DNA from: Streptomyces sp. HNM0575
GTDB lineage: Bacteria > Actinomycetota > Actinomycetes > Streptomycetales > Streptomycetaceae
Reading direction: 5' to 3'
DNA length: 64,000 bases
NCBI RefSeq assembly: GCF_012726265.1
Contig: NZ_JAASAG010000002.1
Location: 682,001 to 746,000, forward strand
Part shown: positions 37,340 to 46,574 of the stretch, in pieces
How the letters are laid out: each line of letters starts with the position of its first letter
Numbering within the stretch: position 1 is the first letter of the stretch
The notes under the pieces: generated by a model
The model's database searches: none
The model's input: only the letters and a program-made list of their open reading frames with translations
What the model was told of the DNA's origin: nothing
Position numbers and translations under genes: made by a program

Positions 37340-37627
37340 CTACTTCGCCTTCTCAAGAATCTCGACGATGCGCCAGCGCTTGGTCGCGGACAGCGGCCGG
37401 GTCTCCATGAGGAGTACGCGGTCGCCGACCCCGGCGGCGTTCTGCTCGTCGTGCGCCTTGAGCTTGTTGGTACGGCGGATGACCTTGCCGTACAGCGCGT
37501 GCTTGACGCGGTCCTCGACGGCGACGACGACGGTCTTGTCCATCTTGTCGCTGACGACCAGACCCTCGCGGGTCTTGCGGAAACCGCGCTCCTTGGTTGC
37601 TGCCTCAGTCACATTCGTCTCGCTCAT
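37340..37627 (-). CDS. rpsQ: 30S ribosomal protein S17
   Basis: A 95-residue OB-fold S17: [32 protein letters not shown] region (here [12 protein letters not shown]), [20 protein letters not shown]. The ATG overlaps the rpmC stop codon (TGATG). End of the S10 block. Confidence 0.97.
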   Translation of the reverse strand: MSETNVTEAATKERGFRKTREGLVVSDKMDKTVVVAVEDRVKHALYGKVIRRTNKLKAHDEQNAAGVGDRVLLMETRPLSATKRWRIVEILEKAK

Positions 37628-37851
37628 CAGGCGCTCTCCACCGTCTCGATGCCCAGCTCACGCTCACGCATCAGGGTGTAGATCCGGGCGATGTCCTTGC
37701 GCACGGCCTTGAGCCGGCCGTGGTTCTCCAACTGCCCGGTCGCCGCCTGGAAGCGGAGGTTGAACAGCTCTTCCTTGGACTCGCGAAGCTTGCCGAGAAG
37801 CTCCTCGTCGCCCAGCTCACGCAGCTCGGAGGCCTTCGTCCCGGCCGCCAT
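37627..37851 (-). CDS. rpmC: 50S ribosomal protein L29
   Basis: A 74-residue two-helix L29: [43 protein letters not shown] at 37851 is chosen over the GTG at 37854 on ribosome-site spacing (AGGTGAG 5 nt before the ATG). 1-nt overlap with rplP. Confidence 0.96.
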   Translation of the reverse strand: MAAGTKASELRELGDEELLGKLRESKEELFNLRFQAATGQLENHGRLKAVRKDIARIYTLMRERELGIETVESA

Positions 37852-38270
37852 CACGACTCACCTGCCTCGCGCCGAACGATCCGGCACTTCATCGGAAGCT
37901 TGTGGGCGGCGCGTGTGAGCGCCTCCTTGGCAATCTTCTCGTTCGGGTAGGACAGCTCGAACATCACCCGTCCCGGCTTGACGTTCGCGACCCACCACTC
38001 CGGAGAGCCCTTGCCGGAGCCCATGCGGGTCTCGGCGGGCTTCTTCGTCAGCGGGCGGTCCGGGTAGATGTTGATCCACACCTTGCCGCCACGCTTGATG
38101 TGACGGGTCATGGAGATACGAGCTGCCTCGATCTGCCGGTTCGTCACGTACGCCGCGGTGACGGCCTGGATGCCGTACTCGCCGAACGAGACCTCGGTGC
38201 CACCCTTGGCCATGCCCGTGCGCTTCGGGTGGTGCTGCTTACGGTGCTTGACCCTGCGCGGGATAAGCAT
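37851..38270 (-). CDS. rplP: 50S ribosomal protein L16
   Basis: A 139-residue L16: [20 protein letters not shown], then [24 protein letters not shown] sequence (here [20 protein letters not shown]) and [20 protein letters not shown]. Close to the A-site tRNA elbow. 5 nt after rpsC. Confidence 0.97.
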   Translation of the reverse strand: MLIPRRVKHRKQHHPKRTGMAKGGTEVSFGEYGIQAVTAAYVTNRQIEAARISMTRHIKRGGKVWINIYPDRPLTKKPAETRMGSGKGSPEWWVANVKPGRVMFELSYPNEKIAKEALTRAAHKLPMKCRIVRREAGES

Positions 38271-38275
38271 GGCGG

Positions 38276-39112
38276 TCAGCCCTCCTTCCCGGCAGCGCCG
38301 GGCTCTGCGGCCGCAGCGGCGGGCGCCGCCGCCTCGGCCTTGGGGGCCTCGGCGGGTGCGTTCTGCTGCTGCGGCTTGCGGCCGCGGCCGCCGCGCTCGC
38401 CACCACGACGGGGGCGGTCGCTGCCGCCACCGCGGGACGGGCGGTTGCCCGCACGTGCGGCGGCGTTCTCGGCGCGGACCTCAGCGATGTTCTTGACGTC
38501 ACCCTTGTAGATCCAGACCTTCACGCCGATACGGCCGAAGGTGGTCCTGGCCTCGAAGAAGCCGTAGTCGACGTTCGCGCGGAGCGTGTGCAGGGGCACG
38601 CGGCCCTCGCGGTAGAACTCCGAGCGGGACATCTCGGCGCCGCCGAGGCGGCCACCGCACTGGATCTTGATGCCCTTCGCGCCGGCCTTCATCGTCGTCT
38701 GCATGCTCTTGCGCATGGCACGACGGAAGGAGACGCGGGAGGACAGCTGCTCGGCGACGGCCTGTGCCACCAGCTGCGCATCCGTCTCGGGGTTCTTGAC
38801 CTCGAGGATGTTGAACTGGATCTGCTTGCCGGTCAGCTTCTCCAGGTTGCCCCGGAGCCTGTCGGCCTCGGCGCCGCGGCGGCCGATGACGATGCCGGGA
38901 CGTGCGGTGTGCACGTCGACACGTACGCGGTCACGGGTGCGCTCGATCTCCACCTTGGAGATGCCGGCCCGCTCCATGCCCTGCGTGAGCATCTTGCGGA
39001 TCGCGACGTCTTCCTTGATGTAGTCCTTGTAGAGCTTGTCGGCGTACCAGCGCGACTTGAAGTCCGTGGTGATGCCGAGGCGGAACCCGTGCGGGTTTAC
39101 CTTCTGGCCCAT
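38276..39112 (-). CDS. rpsC: 30S ribosomal protein S3
   Basis: A 278-residue S3 starting [22 protein letters not shown] type II domain with [20 protein letters not shown]. The last ~60 residues are an Arg/Gly then Ala/Glu-rich extension ([20 protein letters not shown]) usual in Streptomyces. 1-nt overlap with rplV. Confidence 0.97.
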   Translation of the reverse strand: MGQKVNPHGFRLGITTDFKSRWYADKLYKDYIKEDVAIRKMLTQGMERAGISKVEIERTRDRVRVDVHTARPGIVIGRRGAEADRLRGNLEKLTGKQIQFNILEVKNPETDAQLVAQAVAEQLSSRVSFRRAMRKSMQTTMKAGAKGIKIQCGGRLGGAEMSRSEFYREGRVPLHTLRANVDYGFFEARTTFGRIGVKVWIYKGDVKNIAEVRAENAAARAGNRPSRGGGSDRPRRGGERGGRGRKPQQQNAPAEAPKAEAAAPAAAAAEPGAAGKEG

Positions 39113-39459
39113 TACCGGGTTCCTTCCTTGCTGCTCACGACCACGGTGATGTGGCTCGTCCGCTTGCGGATCCGGTAGGCGCGGCCCTGGGCGCGCGGAC
39201 GGAAACGCTTCAGGGTCGGGCCCTCGTCGACGTACGCCTCGGAGATGAAGAGGCTGTCGGCGTCCGTGTGGTCATAGTTGTGTGCGGCGTTGGCGATGGC
39301 GCTGTCCAGCACCTTGCCCACCGGCACGCTTGCGGCCTGCGGTGCGAAGCGCAGGACCGCCTGAGCCTCCGTGGCAGGCAAGCCACGGACGAGGTCCACC
39401 ACCCGGCGGGCCTTCATGGGCGTGACGCGCACATAGCGCGCTGAGGCCCTGGCTTCCAT
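39112..39459 (-). CDS. rplV: 50S ribosomal protein L22
   Basis: A 115-residue L22: [40 protein letters not shown], lining the exit tunnel. ATG at 39459 has AAGGGA 6 nt upstream; a start 8 codons earlier lacks conservation. 43 nt after rpsS. Confidence 0.96.
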   Translation of the reverse strand: MEARASARYVRVTPMKARRVVDLVRGLPATEAQAVLRFAPQAASVPVGKVLDSAIANAAHNYDHTDADSLFISEAYVDEGPTLKRFRPRAQGRAYRIRKRTSHITVVVSSKEGTR

Positions 39460-39502
39460 GGTTGTCCCTTCGGTGTCAGTCATAGGTCTTCACACCCCGC
39501 CA

Positions 39503-39784
39503 TCAGCGACGACGCGACTTGCGGTCGTCCTTGACGTGGCCGCGGAAGGTGCGGGTCGGCGCGAACTCGCCGAGCTTGTGGCCGACCATCGACTCGGTGA
39601 CGAACACCGGGACGTGCTTGCGGCCGTCGTGCACCGCGATCGTGTGGCCGAGCATGGCCGGGACGATCATGGAGCGGCGGGACCAGGTCTTGATGACGTT
39701 CTTGGAGCCGGCCTCGTTCTGCGCGTCCACCTTCTTTGTCAGGTGGTCGTCGACGAAGGGCCCCTTCTTGAGACTGCGCGGCAT
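39503..39784 (-). CDS. rpsS: 30S ribosomal protein S19
   Basis: A 93-residue S19: [30 protein letters not shown] (here [20 protein letters not shown]), [20 protein letters not shown]. 30S head protein partner of S13. 15 nt after rplB. Confidence 0.97.
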   Translation of the reverse strand: MPRSLKKGPFVDDHLTKKVDAQNEAGSKNVIKTWSRRSMIVPAMLGHTIAVHDGRKHVPVFVTESMVGHKLGEFAPTRTFRGHVKDDRKSRRR

Positions 39785-39799
39785 CTAAAGACCCGCCTC

Positions 39800-40636
39800 C
39801 TAGCGCTTCTTGTTCGTCTTGCGGCGGCGGACGATGTACTTGTTGCTGGCCTTCTTCGGCGAGCGCGTACGCCCCTCCTTCTGACCCCACGGCGAAACCG
39901 GGTGGCGGCCACCGGAGGTACGACCCTCACCACCACCGTGCGGGTGGTCGATCGGGTTCATGACCACACCGCGGACGGTCGGGCGAACGCCCTTCCAGCG
40001 CATGCGGCCGGCCTTGCCCCAGTTGATGTTCGACTGCTCGGCGTTGCCGACCTCGCCGACGGTGGCGCGGCAGCGGACGTCGACCAGGCGGATCTCACCG
40101 GACGGCATGCGGAGGTGGGCCATGCGGCCCTCCTTCGCCAGCAGCTGCACCGAAGCACCCGCGGAGCGGGCGAACTTGGCGCCGCCGCCGGGCCGCAGCT
40201 CGATGGCGTGGATCGTCGTACCGACGGGGATGTTGCGCAGCGCGAGGTTGTTGCCCGGCTTGATGTCGGCACCCGGACCGTTCTCCACGCGGCTGCCCTG
40301 CGACAGGCCGGCCGGCGCGAGGATGTAGCGCTTCTCGCCGTCGGCGTAGTGCAGCAGCGCGATGCGCGCGGTGCGGTTCGGGTCGTACTCGATGTGCGCG
40401 ACCTTGGCAGGCACGCCGTCCTTGTCGTGACGACGGAAGTCGATCACGCGGTAGGCGCGCTTGTGGCCGCCGCCCTGGTGGCGAGCGGTCACACGACCGG
40501 CGTTGTTACGGCCGCCCTTGCTGTGCAGCGGGCGGACCAGTGACTTCTCCGGCGTGGACCGCGTGATCTCGACGAAGTCGGCGACACTGGCGCCACGACG
40601 GCCCGGAGTCGTCGGCTTGTACTTGCGGATACCCAT
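39800..40636 (-). CDS. rplB: 50S ribosomal protein L2
   Basis: A 278-residue L2: [40 protein letters not shown] (here [20 protein letters not shown]), and the near-universal [20 protein letters not shown]. Peptidyl-transferase-region assembly protein. 39 nt after rplW. Confidence 0.98.
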   Translation of the reverse strand: MGIRKYKPTTPGRRGASVADFVEITRSTPEKSLVRPLHSKGGRNNAGRVTARHQGGGHKRAYRVIDFRRHDKDGVPAKVAHIEYDPNRTARIALLHYADGEKRYILAPAGLSQGSRVENGPGADIKPGNNLALRNIPVGTTIHAIELRPGGGAKFARSAGASVQLLAKEGRMAHLRMPSGEIRLVDVRCRATVGEVGNAEQSNINWGKAGRMRWKGVRPTVRGVVMNPIDHPHGGGEGRTSGGRHPVSPWGQKEGRTRSPKKASNKYIVRRRKTNKKR

Positions 40637-40675
40637 TTCTCAGTCCTCGTCCGATATCGGACGGTCCTGTCTCCG

Positions 40676-41008
40676 TCAGGAGACCGGGCCGCCGAAGATG
40701 TCGATGCGGTCGCCCTCGACCAGGGTCACGATGGCGCGCTTGGTGTCGGCGCGCTTGCCGTAACCGGTGCGGGTGCGCTTGCGCTTGCCCTGCCGGTTGA
40801 TCGTGTTGACCCCGCTGACCTTGACCGAGAAGACCGCCTCGACGGCCTGCTTGATCTGGGTCTTGTTGGCGCGCGGGTCGACGATGAAGGTGTACTTGTT
40901 CTCGTCCAGCAGCGCGTAGCTCTTCTCGGAGACCACGGGCTTGATCAAGATGTCCCGGGGGTCCGTGAACGACTTGCTGGGGGCCTGCGCGGAGGTGGCC
41001 TCGCTCAT
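40676..41008 (-). CDS. rplW: 50S ribosomal protein L23
   Basis: A 110-residue L23: [40 protein letters not shown]. Docking site of SRP and trigger factor at the tunnel exit. 1-nt overlap with rplD. Confidence 0.97.
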   Translation of the reverse strand: MSEATSAQAPSKSFTDPRDILIKPVVSEKSYALLDENKYTFIVDPRANKTQIKQAVEAVFSVKVSGVNTINRQGKRKRTRTGYGKRADTKRAIVTLVEGDRIDIFGGPVS

Positions 41009-41667
41009 CAGGCTTCGCTCCCTTCGAGCTGTGCGGTGGCGGCCTTCTGCGGGCCGGCCACGAAGGACTCGAAGGCGGCCTTGGTGAAGACCACGTCGTC
41101 CGAGACGAGCACGTCGTAGGTGTTCAGCTGGCCCGGCTCCAGGATGTGGACCTGGGGCAGGTTCCGCGCGGACAGCCAGGAGGACTGGTCGTCGCGCTCG
41201 GCGATCAGCAGCACGTGCTTGCGCTCGCTGATCTTGCCCAGCAGCGTCTTCGCGGCCTTCGTGGAGACCTCGCTCTCCACGACGCCCGAGACGACGTGCA
41301 CACGGCCGTGGCGGGCGCGGTCCGAGAGGGCACCGCGCAGCGCGGCGGCCTTCATCTTCTTCGGCGTCCGCTGCGAGTAGTCGCGCGGCACGGGACCGTG
41401 CACGATGCCACCGCCGGCGAACTGCGGAGCGCGCGTCGAGCCCTGACGGGCGCGGCCGGTGCCCTTCTGGCGGTACGGCTTCTTGCCGCCGCCGCGGACC
41501 TCGCCGCGGGTCTTGGTCTTGTGCGTGCCCTGGCGGGCAGCGGCCAGCTGTGCGACGACGACCTGGTGGATCAGCGGAACGCTGACCTGCGCGTCGAAGA
41601 TCTCCGTGGGGAGCTCGACGGAGCCGTCCTTCTTGCCGGCGGGCGAAAGGATGTCAACGGTAGTCAT
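41008..41667 (-). CDS. rplD: 50S ribosomal protein L4
   Basis: A 219-residue L4: [40 protein letters not shown] (tunnel loop). L4 is the S10-operon autoregulator in E. coli; not shown for actinobacteria. 9 nt after rplC. Confidence 0.97.
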   Translation of the reverse strand: MTTVDILSPAGKKDGSVELPTEIFDAQVSVPLIHQVVVAQLAAARQGTHKTKTRGEVRGGGKKPYRQKGTGRARQGSTRAPQFAGGGIVHGPVPRDYSQRTPKKMKAAALRGALSDRARHGRVHVVSGVVESEVSTKAAKTLLGKISERKHVLLIAERDDQSSWLSARNLPQVHILEPGQLNTYDVLVSDDVVFTKAAFESFVAGPQKAATAQLEGSEA

Positions 41668-41676
41668 GGTTTAACC

Positions 41677-42321
41677 TCAGGCCCCCTTGGCCGCGGTGCG
41701 GACCAGGACGAGGCCGCCGTTCGGACCCGGGACAGCGCCCTTGATGAGCAGCAGGCCCTTCTCCGCGTCAACGGCATGGACGGTCAGGTTCTGGGTGGTG
41801 ACCCGCTCGTTGCCCATGCGGCCGGGCATCCGCGTGCCCTTGAAGACACGACCGGGCGTGGCACAGCCGCCGATGGCACCGGGCTTGCGGTGGATGCGGT
41901 GCGCACCGTGGGAGGCCTTGCCGCCGCGGAAGCCGTGGCGCTTCATGCCGCCGGCGAAGCCCTTGCCCTTGGACTTGCCCGTCACGTCCACCTTGCCGCC
42001 GGCCTCGAAGGTGTCGGCGTTGATCTCCTGGCCGGGGCTGTACTCGCCGGCGTCGGAGGTGCGCAGCTCGACGAGGTGCCGGCGGGGAGTGACGTCGGCC
42101 TTGGCGAAGTGGCCCTTGAGGGGCTTGTTCACCTTGCGCGGGTCGATCTCGCCGAAGGCGATCTGAACGGCTTCGTAGCCGTCCTTGTCTGCGGTGCGGA
42201 CCTGGGTGACGACGTTGGGCCCGGCCTTGACGACGGTCACGGGGACGACGCGGTTCTTGTCGTCCCAGACCTGCGTCATGCCGAGCTTCTCGCCCAGGAC
42301 GCCCTTGATCTGCTTAGCCAT
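41677..42321 (-). CDS. rplC: 50S ribosomal protein L3
   Basis: A 214-residue L3: [40 protein letters not shown], and the methylated-Gln region [20 protein letters not shown]. 16 nt after rpsJ. Confidence 0.98.
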   Translation of the reverse strand: MAKQIKGVLGEKLGMTQVWDDKNRVVPVTVVKAGPNVVTQVRTADKDGYEAVQIAFGEIDPRKVNKPLKGHFAKADVTPRRHLVELRTSDAGEYSPGQEINADTFEAGGKVDVTGKSKGKGFAGGMKRHGFRGGKASHGAHRIHRKPGAIGGCATPGRVFKGTRMPGRMGNERVTTQNLTVHAVDAEKGLLLIKGAVPGPNGGLVLVRTAAKGA

Positions 42322-42337
42322 CTTCTTCCCGCACCCC

Positions 42338-42646
42338 TCAGAGCTTGATCTCGATGTCGACGCCGGCCGGGAGGTCCAGGCGCATCAGCGAGTCAACGGT
42401 CTTGGGCGTCGGGTCGAGGATGTCGATCAGACGCTTGTGGGTGCGCATCTCGAAGTGCTCGCGCGCGTCCTTGTACTTGTGCGGCGACTTGATGACGCAG
42501 TACACGTTCTTCTCAGTGGGCAGCGGCACCGGGCCTGCGACCGACGCGCCAGTGCGCGTCACCGTCTCGACGATCTTCTTGGCCGAGTTGTCGATGACCT
42601 CGTGGTCATAGGCCTTGAGCCGGATGCGGATCTTCTGTCCCGCCAT
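42338..42646 (-). CDS. rpsJ: 30S ribosomal protein S10
   Basis: A 102-residue S10/Nus[41 protein letters not shown]. Also partners NusB/NusG in antitermination. First gene of the S10 operon; a ~400-nt upstream region contains a leader hairpin shared with rpsL. Confidence 0.98.
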   Translation of the reverse strand: MAGQKIRIRLKAYDHEVIDNSAKKIVETVTRTGASVAGPVPLPTEKNVYCVIKSPHKYKDAREHFEMRTHKRLIDILDPTPKTVDSLMRLDLPAGVDIEIKL

Positions 42647-43058
42647 GGCTACTTCGTAGTCCTGTCTCTCGTAACGCTCTGGAACCCATGGGTGCCGTCC
42701 TCCTCGACTCCGCCGACCCACGCGGTCGGGCGTGTCGTACCCCTTCTCGCAATGAACCACGGAGGTTTCTCTCGAGAGAAAGGAGTCGGGGGTACGGACC
42801 CACCGGGTGCCTGGCTGGAAGCCCCTCCTGCACTTCCCGGAAGATTCCCGTACTTCCGCTCCTGATAAGGAGCGACGAATACGCTGGGACTCGCTTCCGG
42901 TCCTCCCGGCGGGAGGCGCACAGCATCGGCACTCAACCGAGCAACCTGGACAGTGTGCCACAAGGCGTTTGACTGGTGCCAATCGGCCCCGGTCACCGTA
43001 ACCGCGGGGCTCTTCGCCCCCGCCCCGGCCTGCATCGGCGCACCGCACGGGACATGAC
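42647..43058. other. 412-nt upstream region of the S10 operon
   Basis: No gene seen. It contains the conserved hairpin at 42713-42737, about 67 nt before the rpsJ start codon. A second palindromic stretch, TTTCTCTCGAGAGAAA, lies at about 42768-42783. On the minus strand TTGTGG near 42957-42962 is followed by 17 nt and TCGGTT, an imperfect promoter candidate I do not trust. The GlxA-type regulator gene upstream reads in the same direction and ends at 43059. Confidence 0.6.
42713..42737 (-). promoter_or_regulatory. Conserved leader hairpin of the rpsJ (S10) operon
   Basis: Read on the minus strand: CGACAC, one purine, C, then a CCGACC arm, a GCGTG loop and a GGTCGG arm. 23 of 25 positions are identical to the element in the rpsL leader (51050-51074). 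Both lie 50-70 nt before the start codon of the first operon gene. Shared sequence plus structure in two ribosomal leaders suggests a common control or processing element. Confidence 0.7.
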
Positions 43059-44018
43059 TCATGCCGTCGGCGTCTGAACAGGATCGGCTGTACGGAACGT
43101 GCGCCGGTACGCGAGCGGTGAGACCCCGATCGCCGCCTGAAGGTGCTGGCGCAGTGAGGCAGCGGTCGCGAAACCGGACCGGGACGCGACCTGGTCGACG
43201 GACAGTTCGCTGCTCTCCAGCAGATGACGGGCCCTGACCACGCGCTGCTGGATGACCCACCGGCCGGGGCTCATCCCCACCTCGTCGCGGAACCGCCGGG
43301 CGAACGTGCGCAGGCTCATCTGCGCGTGCCCCGCCAAGTCGGCCTGCGTCAGCGGCAGATGGAGCCGCTCCAGCGCCCACTGGCGGGTCGCGGACGTGCC
43401 TTCCGCCGGGCCCTCGGGGACGGGGTGCTCGATGTACTGCGCCTGACCGCCCTCCCGCCACGGCGGGACGACGCAGAAGCGGGCAACCCGGTTCGCCAGC
43501 TCGGCGCCGTGGTCCTTGCGTACGACGTGAAGGCAGACGTCGACACCCGAGGCCGCGCCGGCCGAGGTCAGCACATCCCCGTCGTCGATGAACAGCACGT
43601 CCGCATCGAGCGCGACGGCGGGAAACAGGCGCCGGAATTCCGCGGCCAGCGCCCAGTGCGTGGTGGCCCTGCGGCCGTCGAGGCGCCCGGTCGCGGCGAG
43701 CGCGAAGGCACCCGTGCAGATGGACACCGTGCGGGCGCCGGGCGGGATCAGCTCGAAGGCTTGGAGGACCCGTTCGGGAAGCTCGGCCGTGGCCTGCCGC
43801 AGGTCGAAGGGAGGGATCACCACCGTGTCCGCGGTGGTGAGCGCGTCCGGGCCGTGCCCGACCTCCACCGCGAAGTCGGAATCGCTCGGTACGGGACGTC
43901 CGTCCACGCTGCACGTGACCACCTCGTAGCGGCCGTCGGCCGACCCGAACACCCGGTGAGGGATGCCGAGTTCGAAGGGGTAGACGCCGTCCAGGGCCAG
44001 GACCACCACGCGATGCAT
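43059..44018 (-). CDS. GlxA-family transcriptional regulator (DJ-1/PfpI domain + AraC HTH)
   Basis: A 319-residue regulator. The N-terminal DJ-1/PfpI-like domain has the nucleophile-elbow sequence [14 protein letters not shown] (Cys101) after strands typical of GATase-1 folds. The C-terminal AraC/XylS DNA-binding domain (about 215-310) contains [20 protein letters not shown] and the second helix-turn-helix [20 protein letters not shown]. Divergent from an MDR oxidoreductase with only 69 nt between, so it probably controls that gene. Inducer unknown. Confidence 0.9.
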   Translation of the reverse strand: MHRVVVLALDGVYPFELGIPHRVFGSADGRYEVVTCSVDGRPVPSDSDFAVEVGHGPDALTTADTVVIPPFDLRQATAELPERVLQAFELIPPGARTVSICTGAFALAATGRLDGRRATTHWALAAEFRRLFPAVALDADVLFIDDGDVLTSAGAASGVDVCLHVVRKDHGAELANRVARFCVVPPWREGGQAQYIEHPVPEGPAEGTSATRQWALERLHLPLTQADLAGHAQMSLRTFARRFRDEVGMSPGRWVIQQRVVRARHLLESSELSVDQVASRSGFATAASLRQHLQAAIGVSPLAYRRTFRTADPVQTPTA

Positions 44019-44087
44019 GGCACGATCCTAGCGAATGCTGGCAATCCTGCCATTGCCGAGTGCGACGGGTCAGGACAGCCTTGACTC

Positions 44088-45059
44088 ATGACACAAACCG
44101 ACACATCGGGCGCCACGAGCGTCATGCGCGCCATCAGCCAGGACGAGCTGGGCGAGCCCGCCGTACTGAAGGAAGTGGAACTGGAACGGCCGCAGCCGGG
44201 CCCCAGCCAGGTCCTCGTCAAGGTGCACGCCGCGGGCGTCAACCCGACGGACTGGAAGCACCGGCGGCACGGAGGCTTCCTGGGTACCCCGCCGTTCGTC
44301 CTCGGCTGGGACGTCTCCGGGGTCGTCGAGGCCACGGGGCTGGGCGTGACCGTGCACAAGCCCGGCGACGAGGTGTTCGGGATGCTGCCCTATCCGTACG
44401 GCGTGGGGTCGCACGCCGAGTACGTCCTCGCACCGGCGCGTGCGCTGGTGCGTAAGCCCGAGCAGCTCAGCCACGTCCAGGCGGGCGCGCTGCCCCTCGC
44501 CGCACTGACCGCCTGGCAGGCGCTCGTCGACACCGCGGACCTGCGTGCCGGGCAGCGGGTGCTGATTCACGCGGCGGCCGGCGGCGTCGGACATCTCGCC
44601 GTGCAGATCGCCAAGGCAAGGGGCGCGCACGTGACGGGCACGGCCAGCTCCGGCAAGCACGAGATGCTGCGCGGACTGGGCGCGGACGAGCTGATCGACT
44701 ACCGCGAGACCGACTTCGCCGAGGCGGCACGCGACATGGACGTCGTGTTCGACACCATCGGCGGCGCCGAGCACCGCACGCGCTCGCTGCGTACGCTCCG
44801 CCCCGGCGGCACGCTGGTCTCGATCCTCCTCGAGAAGCCCGACGCGCTGGCGGAGGAGGCGGCGCGGCTCGGCCTGCGCGGCGAGGTGATGCTCGTCGAG
44901 GCCGACCAGGCAGGCATGAGCGCCGTCGCCGCGCTCGCGCAGACGGGCCGGCTCAGCGCGGTCGTCGCGGGCACATTCCCGCTGGCGGACGCGGCGAAGG
45001 CGCACGAAGCCGGAGAGACCGGCCGCACCGCCGGGAAGCTGGTGCTCGACCTCGGCTGA
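44088..45059 (+). CDS. NADP-dependent MDR oxidoreductase (quinone oxidoreductase-like, zinc-free)
   Basis: A 323-residue medium-chain reductase. GroES-like N-terminal domain (LVKVHAAGVNPTDWKHRRHG) lacking the catalytic zinc cysteine. Rossmann domain with HAAAGGVGHLAVQIAKARGA and ending TAGKLVLDLG. Closest to quinone/enone reductases. The ATG at 44088 (MTQTDTSG) has only a weak ribosome site, and a start at the internal MRAISQDEL is possible. Divergent partner of the GlxA-type regulator. Confidence 0.88.
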   Translation: MTQTDTSGATSVMRAISQDELGEPAVLKEVELERPQPGPSQVLVKVHAAGVNPTDWKHRRHGGFLGTPPFVLGWDVSGVVEATGLGVTVHKPGDEVFGMLPYPYGVGSHAEYVLAPARALVRKPEQLSHVQAGALPLAALTAWQALVDTADLRAGQRVLIHAAAGGVGHLAVQIAKARGAHVTGTASSGKHEMLRGLGADELIDYRETDFAEAARDMDVVFDTIGGAEHRTRSLRTLRPGGTLVSILLEKPDALAEEAARLGLRGEVMLVEADQAGMSAVAALAQTGRLSAVVAGTFPLADAAKAHEAGETGRTAGKLVLDLG

Positions 45060-45070
45060 GCGGGACGCCC

Positions 45071-45125
45071 GGCTGCTGGCTGCTGGCTGCTGGCTGCTGG
45101 CTGCTGGCTGCTGGCTGCTGGCTGA
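45071..45125. repeat. 7-bp tandem repeat, about eight copies
   Basis: GGCTGCT repeated head-to-tail across 45071-45125, filling the gap between the convergent MDR gene (stop 45059) and panD (stop 45127). No other content in the gap. A clear slippage expansion touching the panD stop codon. Confidence 0.92.
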
Positions 45126-45126
45126 G

Positions 45127-45615
45127 TCAGCCCACCGCAGAGGACGGCGATGCGGACGCTGCGGACTCCCGGGGCCGGGGCGCCACGACTGCGCGCGGCC
45201 CGCGTACCGTCCCGGTGCCGCCGTACGTCCCGCCGCCGGGCACCGGCTCCGACGCGTCGGCGCCCAGCCCCACGATCCGGTTGTCCGCGTCGACGTGCAC
45301 CACCGAGGGCCGCAGCGCCCGCGCCTCCGCGTCGTCGACCTGTGCGTAGCCGATCAGGATCACCAGGTCGCCGGGGTGCACGAGATGCGCCGCCGCCCCG
45401 TTGATGCCGATGACGCCCGAGCCGCGCTCGCCCTCGATGACGTACGTCTCCAGGCGCGAGCCGTTGGTGATGTCGACGATGTGGACGAGCTCGCCGGGCA
45501 ACAGGTCGGCGGCGTCCATGAGTTCGGCGTCCACGGTGACCGACCCCACGTAGTGCAGATCAGCCTCGGTCACGGTGGCCCGGTGGATCTTGGACTTGAG
45601 CATGGTGCGCTGCAT
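45127..45615 (-). CDS. panD: Aspartate 1-decarboxylase PanD (pyruvoyl enzyme)
   Basis: A 162-residue proenzyme making beta-alanine for pantothenate. [20 protein letters not shown], then the self-cleavage site YVGS with cleavage before Ser25 (converted to pyruvoyl), [20 protein letters not shown], and [20 protein letters not shown]. The last ~40 residues are a Pro/Gly/Ala/Ser tail beyond the usual length. Apparently monocistronic. Confidence 0.95.
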   Translation of the reverse strand: MQRTMLKSKIHRATVTEADLHYVGSVTVDAELMDAADLLPGELVHIVDITNGSRLETYVIEGERGSGVIGINGAAAHLVHPGDLVILIGYAQVDDAEARALRPSVVHVDADNRIVGLGADASEPVPGGGTYGGTGTVRGPRAVVAPRPRESAASASPSSAVG

Positions 45616-45745
45616 GCGTCACTCCTGGGCGAAGAGGGTCGCGCCCCCGAGGGCGGGGTGCGCGCCGGCCCGTCCATCGTATGGGGTCCCGCGCGACGGC
45701 CCGACCGACGAATACGGTTGCCGCCGCGACCTGGTCCGTACGCAC

Positions 45746-45790
45746 CCGGGCCCATGCCGTGATCCCTGATCGCTCACGGCATGGGCCCGG
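45746..45790. terminator. Strong hairpin terminator of the YceI gene
   Basis: 17-bp perfect inverted repeat (45746-45762 with 45774-45790) with an 11-nt loop, 19 nt after the yceI-like stop codon and upstream of panD. It insulates panD from YceI transcription. Confidence 0.88.
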
Positions 45791-45809
45791 TGTGACTCGC
45801 GCGCCGCGG

Positions 45810-46367
45810 TCAGCCCTCCTTGATGGCCGAGACCTCGAATTCGAGCGTCACCTTGTCGCTCACCAGGAGGCCGCCCGTCTCCAGTGCGGCGTTCCAACTG
45901 ACGCCGAAGTCCTGGCGGTTGATCGTGGTGCTGCCTTCGAGGCCGATCCGGCTGTTTCCGAACGGGTCGGTGGCCTGGCCCTCGTAGCTGAACGGGACGG
46001 TCACCGAGCGCGTGACCCCCTTGACCGTGAGGTCGCCGGTGACGTCGAAGGCGCCCTCGCCGCTCTGCTTGACGCCCGTCGACCGGAAGGTGATCTCCGG
46101 GTACTCGTCCATCTTCAGGAAGTCGTTGCTGCGCAGGTGCGCGTCCCGGTCCGGGTTGCGGGTGTCGATGCTCTCGGCCTTGATGACCAGCTCCACGGAC
46201 GACCGCTCGGGGTTCTCGCCGTCGATGTGGGCGGTGCCGGTGAAGTCGTTGAACGCACCGCGGACCTTGGTCACCATCGCGTGGCGTGCGACGAAGCCGA
46301 TGCGGGTGTGGGTGGGGTCGAGGGCGTACTCCCCGGTCAGCTTGGCGTAGTCGCCGGCAGTCGTCAT
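45810..46367 (-). CDS. YceI family protein
   Basis: A 185-residue lipocalin-like YceI protein: ALDPTHTRIGFVARHAMVTK, VRGAFNDFTGTAHIDGENPE, FDVTGDLTVKGVTRSVTVPF. No signal peptide, as in most Streptomyces members; related proteins bind polyprenoid lipids such as isoprenoid quinones. ATG with GGAGGA 6 nt upstream. Between the tuf terminator and panD. Confidence 0.93.
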   Translation of the reverse strand: MTTAGDYAKLTGEYALDPTHTRIGFVARHAMVTKVRGAFNDFTGTAHIDGENPERSSVELVIKAESIDTRNPDRDAHLRSNDFLKMDEYPEITFRSTGVKQSGEGAFDVTGDLTVKGVTRSVTVPFSYEGQATDPFGNSRIGLEGSTTINRQDFGVSWNAALETGGLLVSDKVTLEFEVSAIKEG

Positions 46368-46498
46368 GGCAGTCCTCCAAGGGTCACGGTGCTGTGCTTG
46401 CTCCGGCACCAACCTCGTTGAATGCTGAACTATTCCTCGCCGGTCACAGTCTCCGCTCGCCCGTGCTCGCCGCTCCGCACAGCCGCTCCGCACAGCAC

Positions 46499-46534
46499 AG
46501 AGGGCCCGTACGACCGGAGTCGCACGGGCCCTCT
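46499..46534 (-). terminator. Terminator of tuf
   Basis: 11-bp perfect stem (46499-46509 with 46524-46534); the loop can extend with CGAC/GTCG. 40 nt after the tuf stop codon. Confidence 0.85.
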
Positions 46535-46574
46535 CCCCCGGCCTCGCAGCCGGGCAACGCTCAAGGCGTCCAGG

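Noticed and set aside
42931..42965. TTGTGG-N17-TCGGTT as the S10 operon promoter
   Set aside because: The -10 lacks the conserved A of TANNNT and the -35 is weak; not listed as a promoter.
45746..45790. Palindrome as a transcription factor operator for panD
   Set aside because: A 17-bp perfect GC stem 19 nt after a stop codon is better explained as the YceI terminator.
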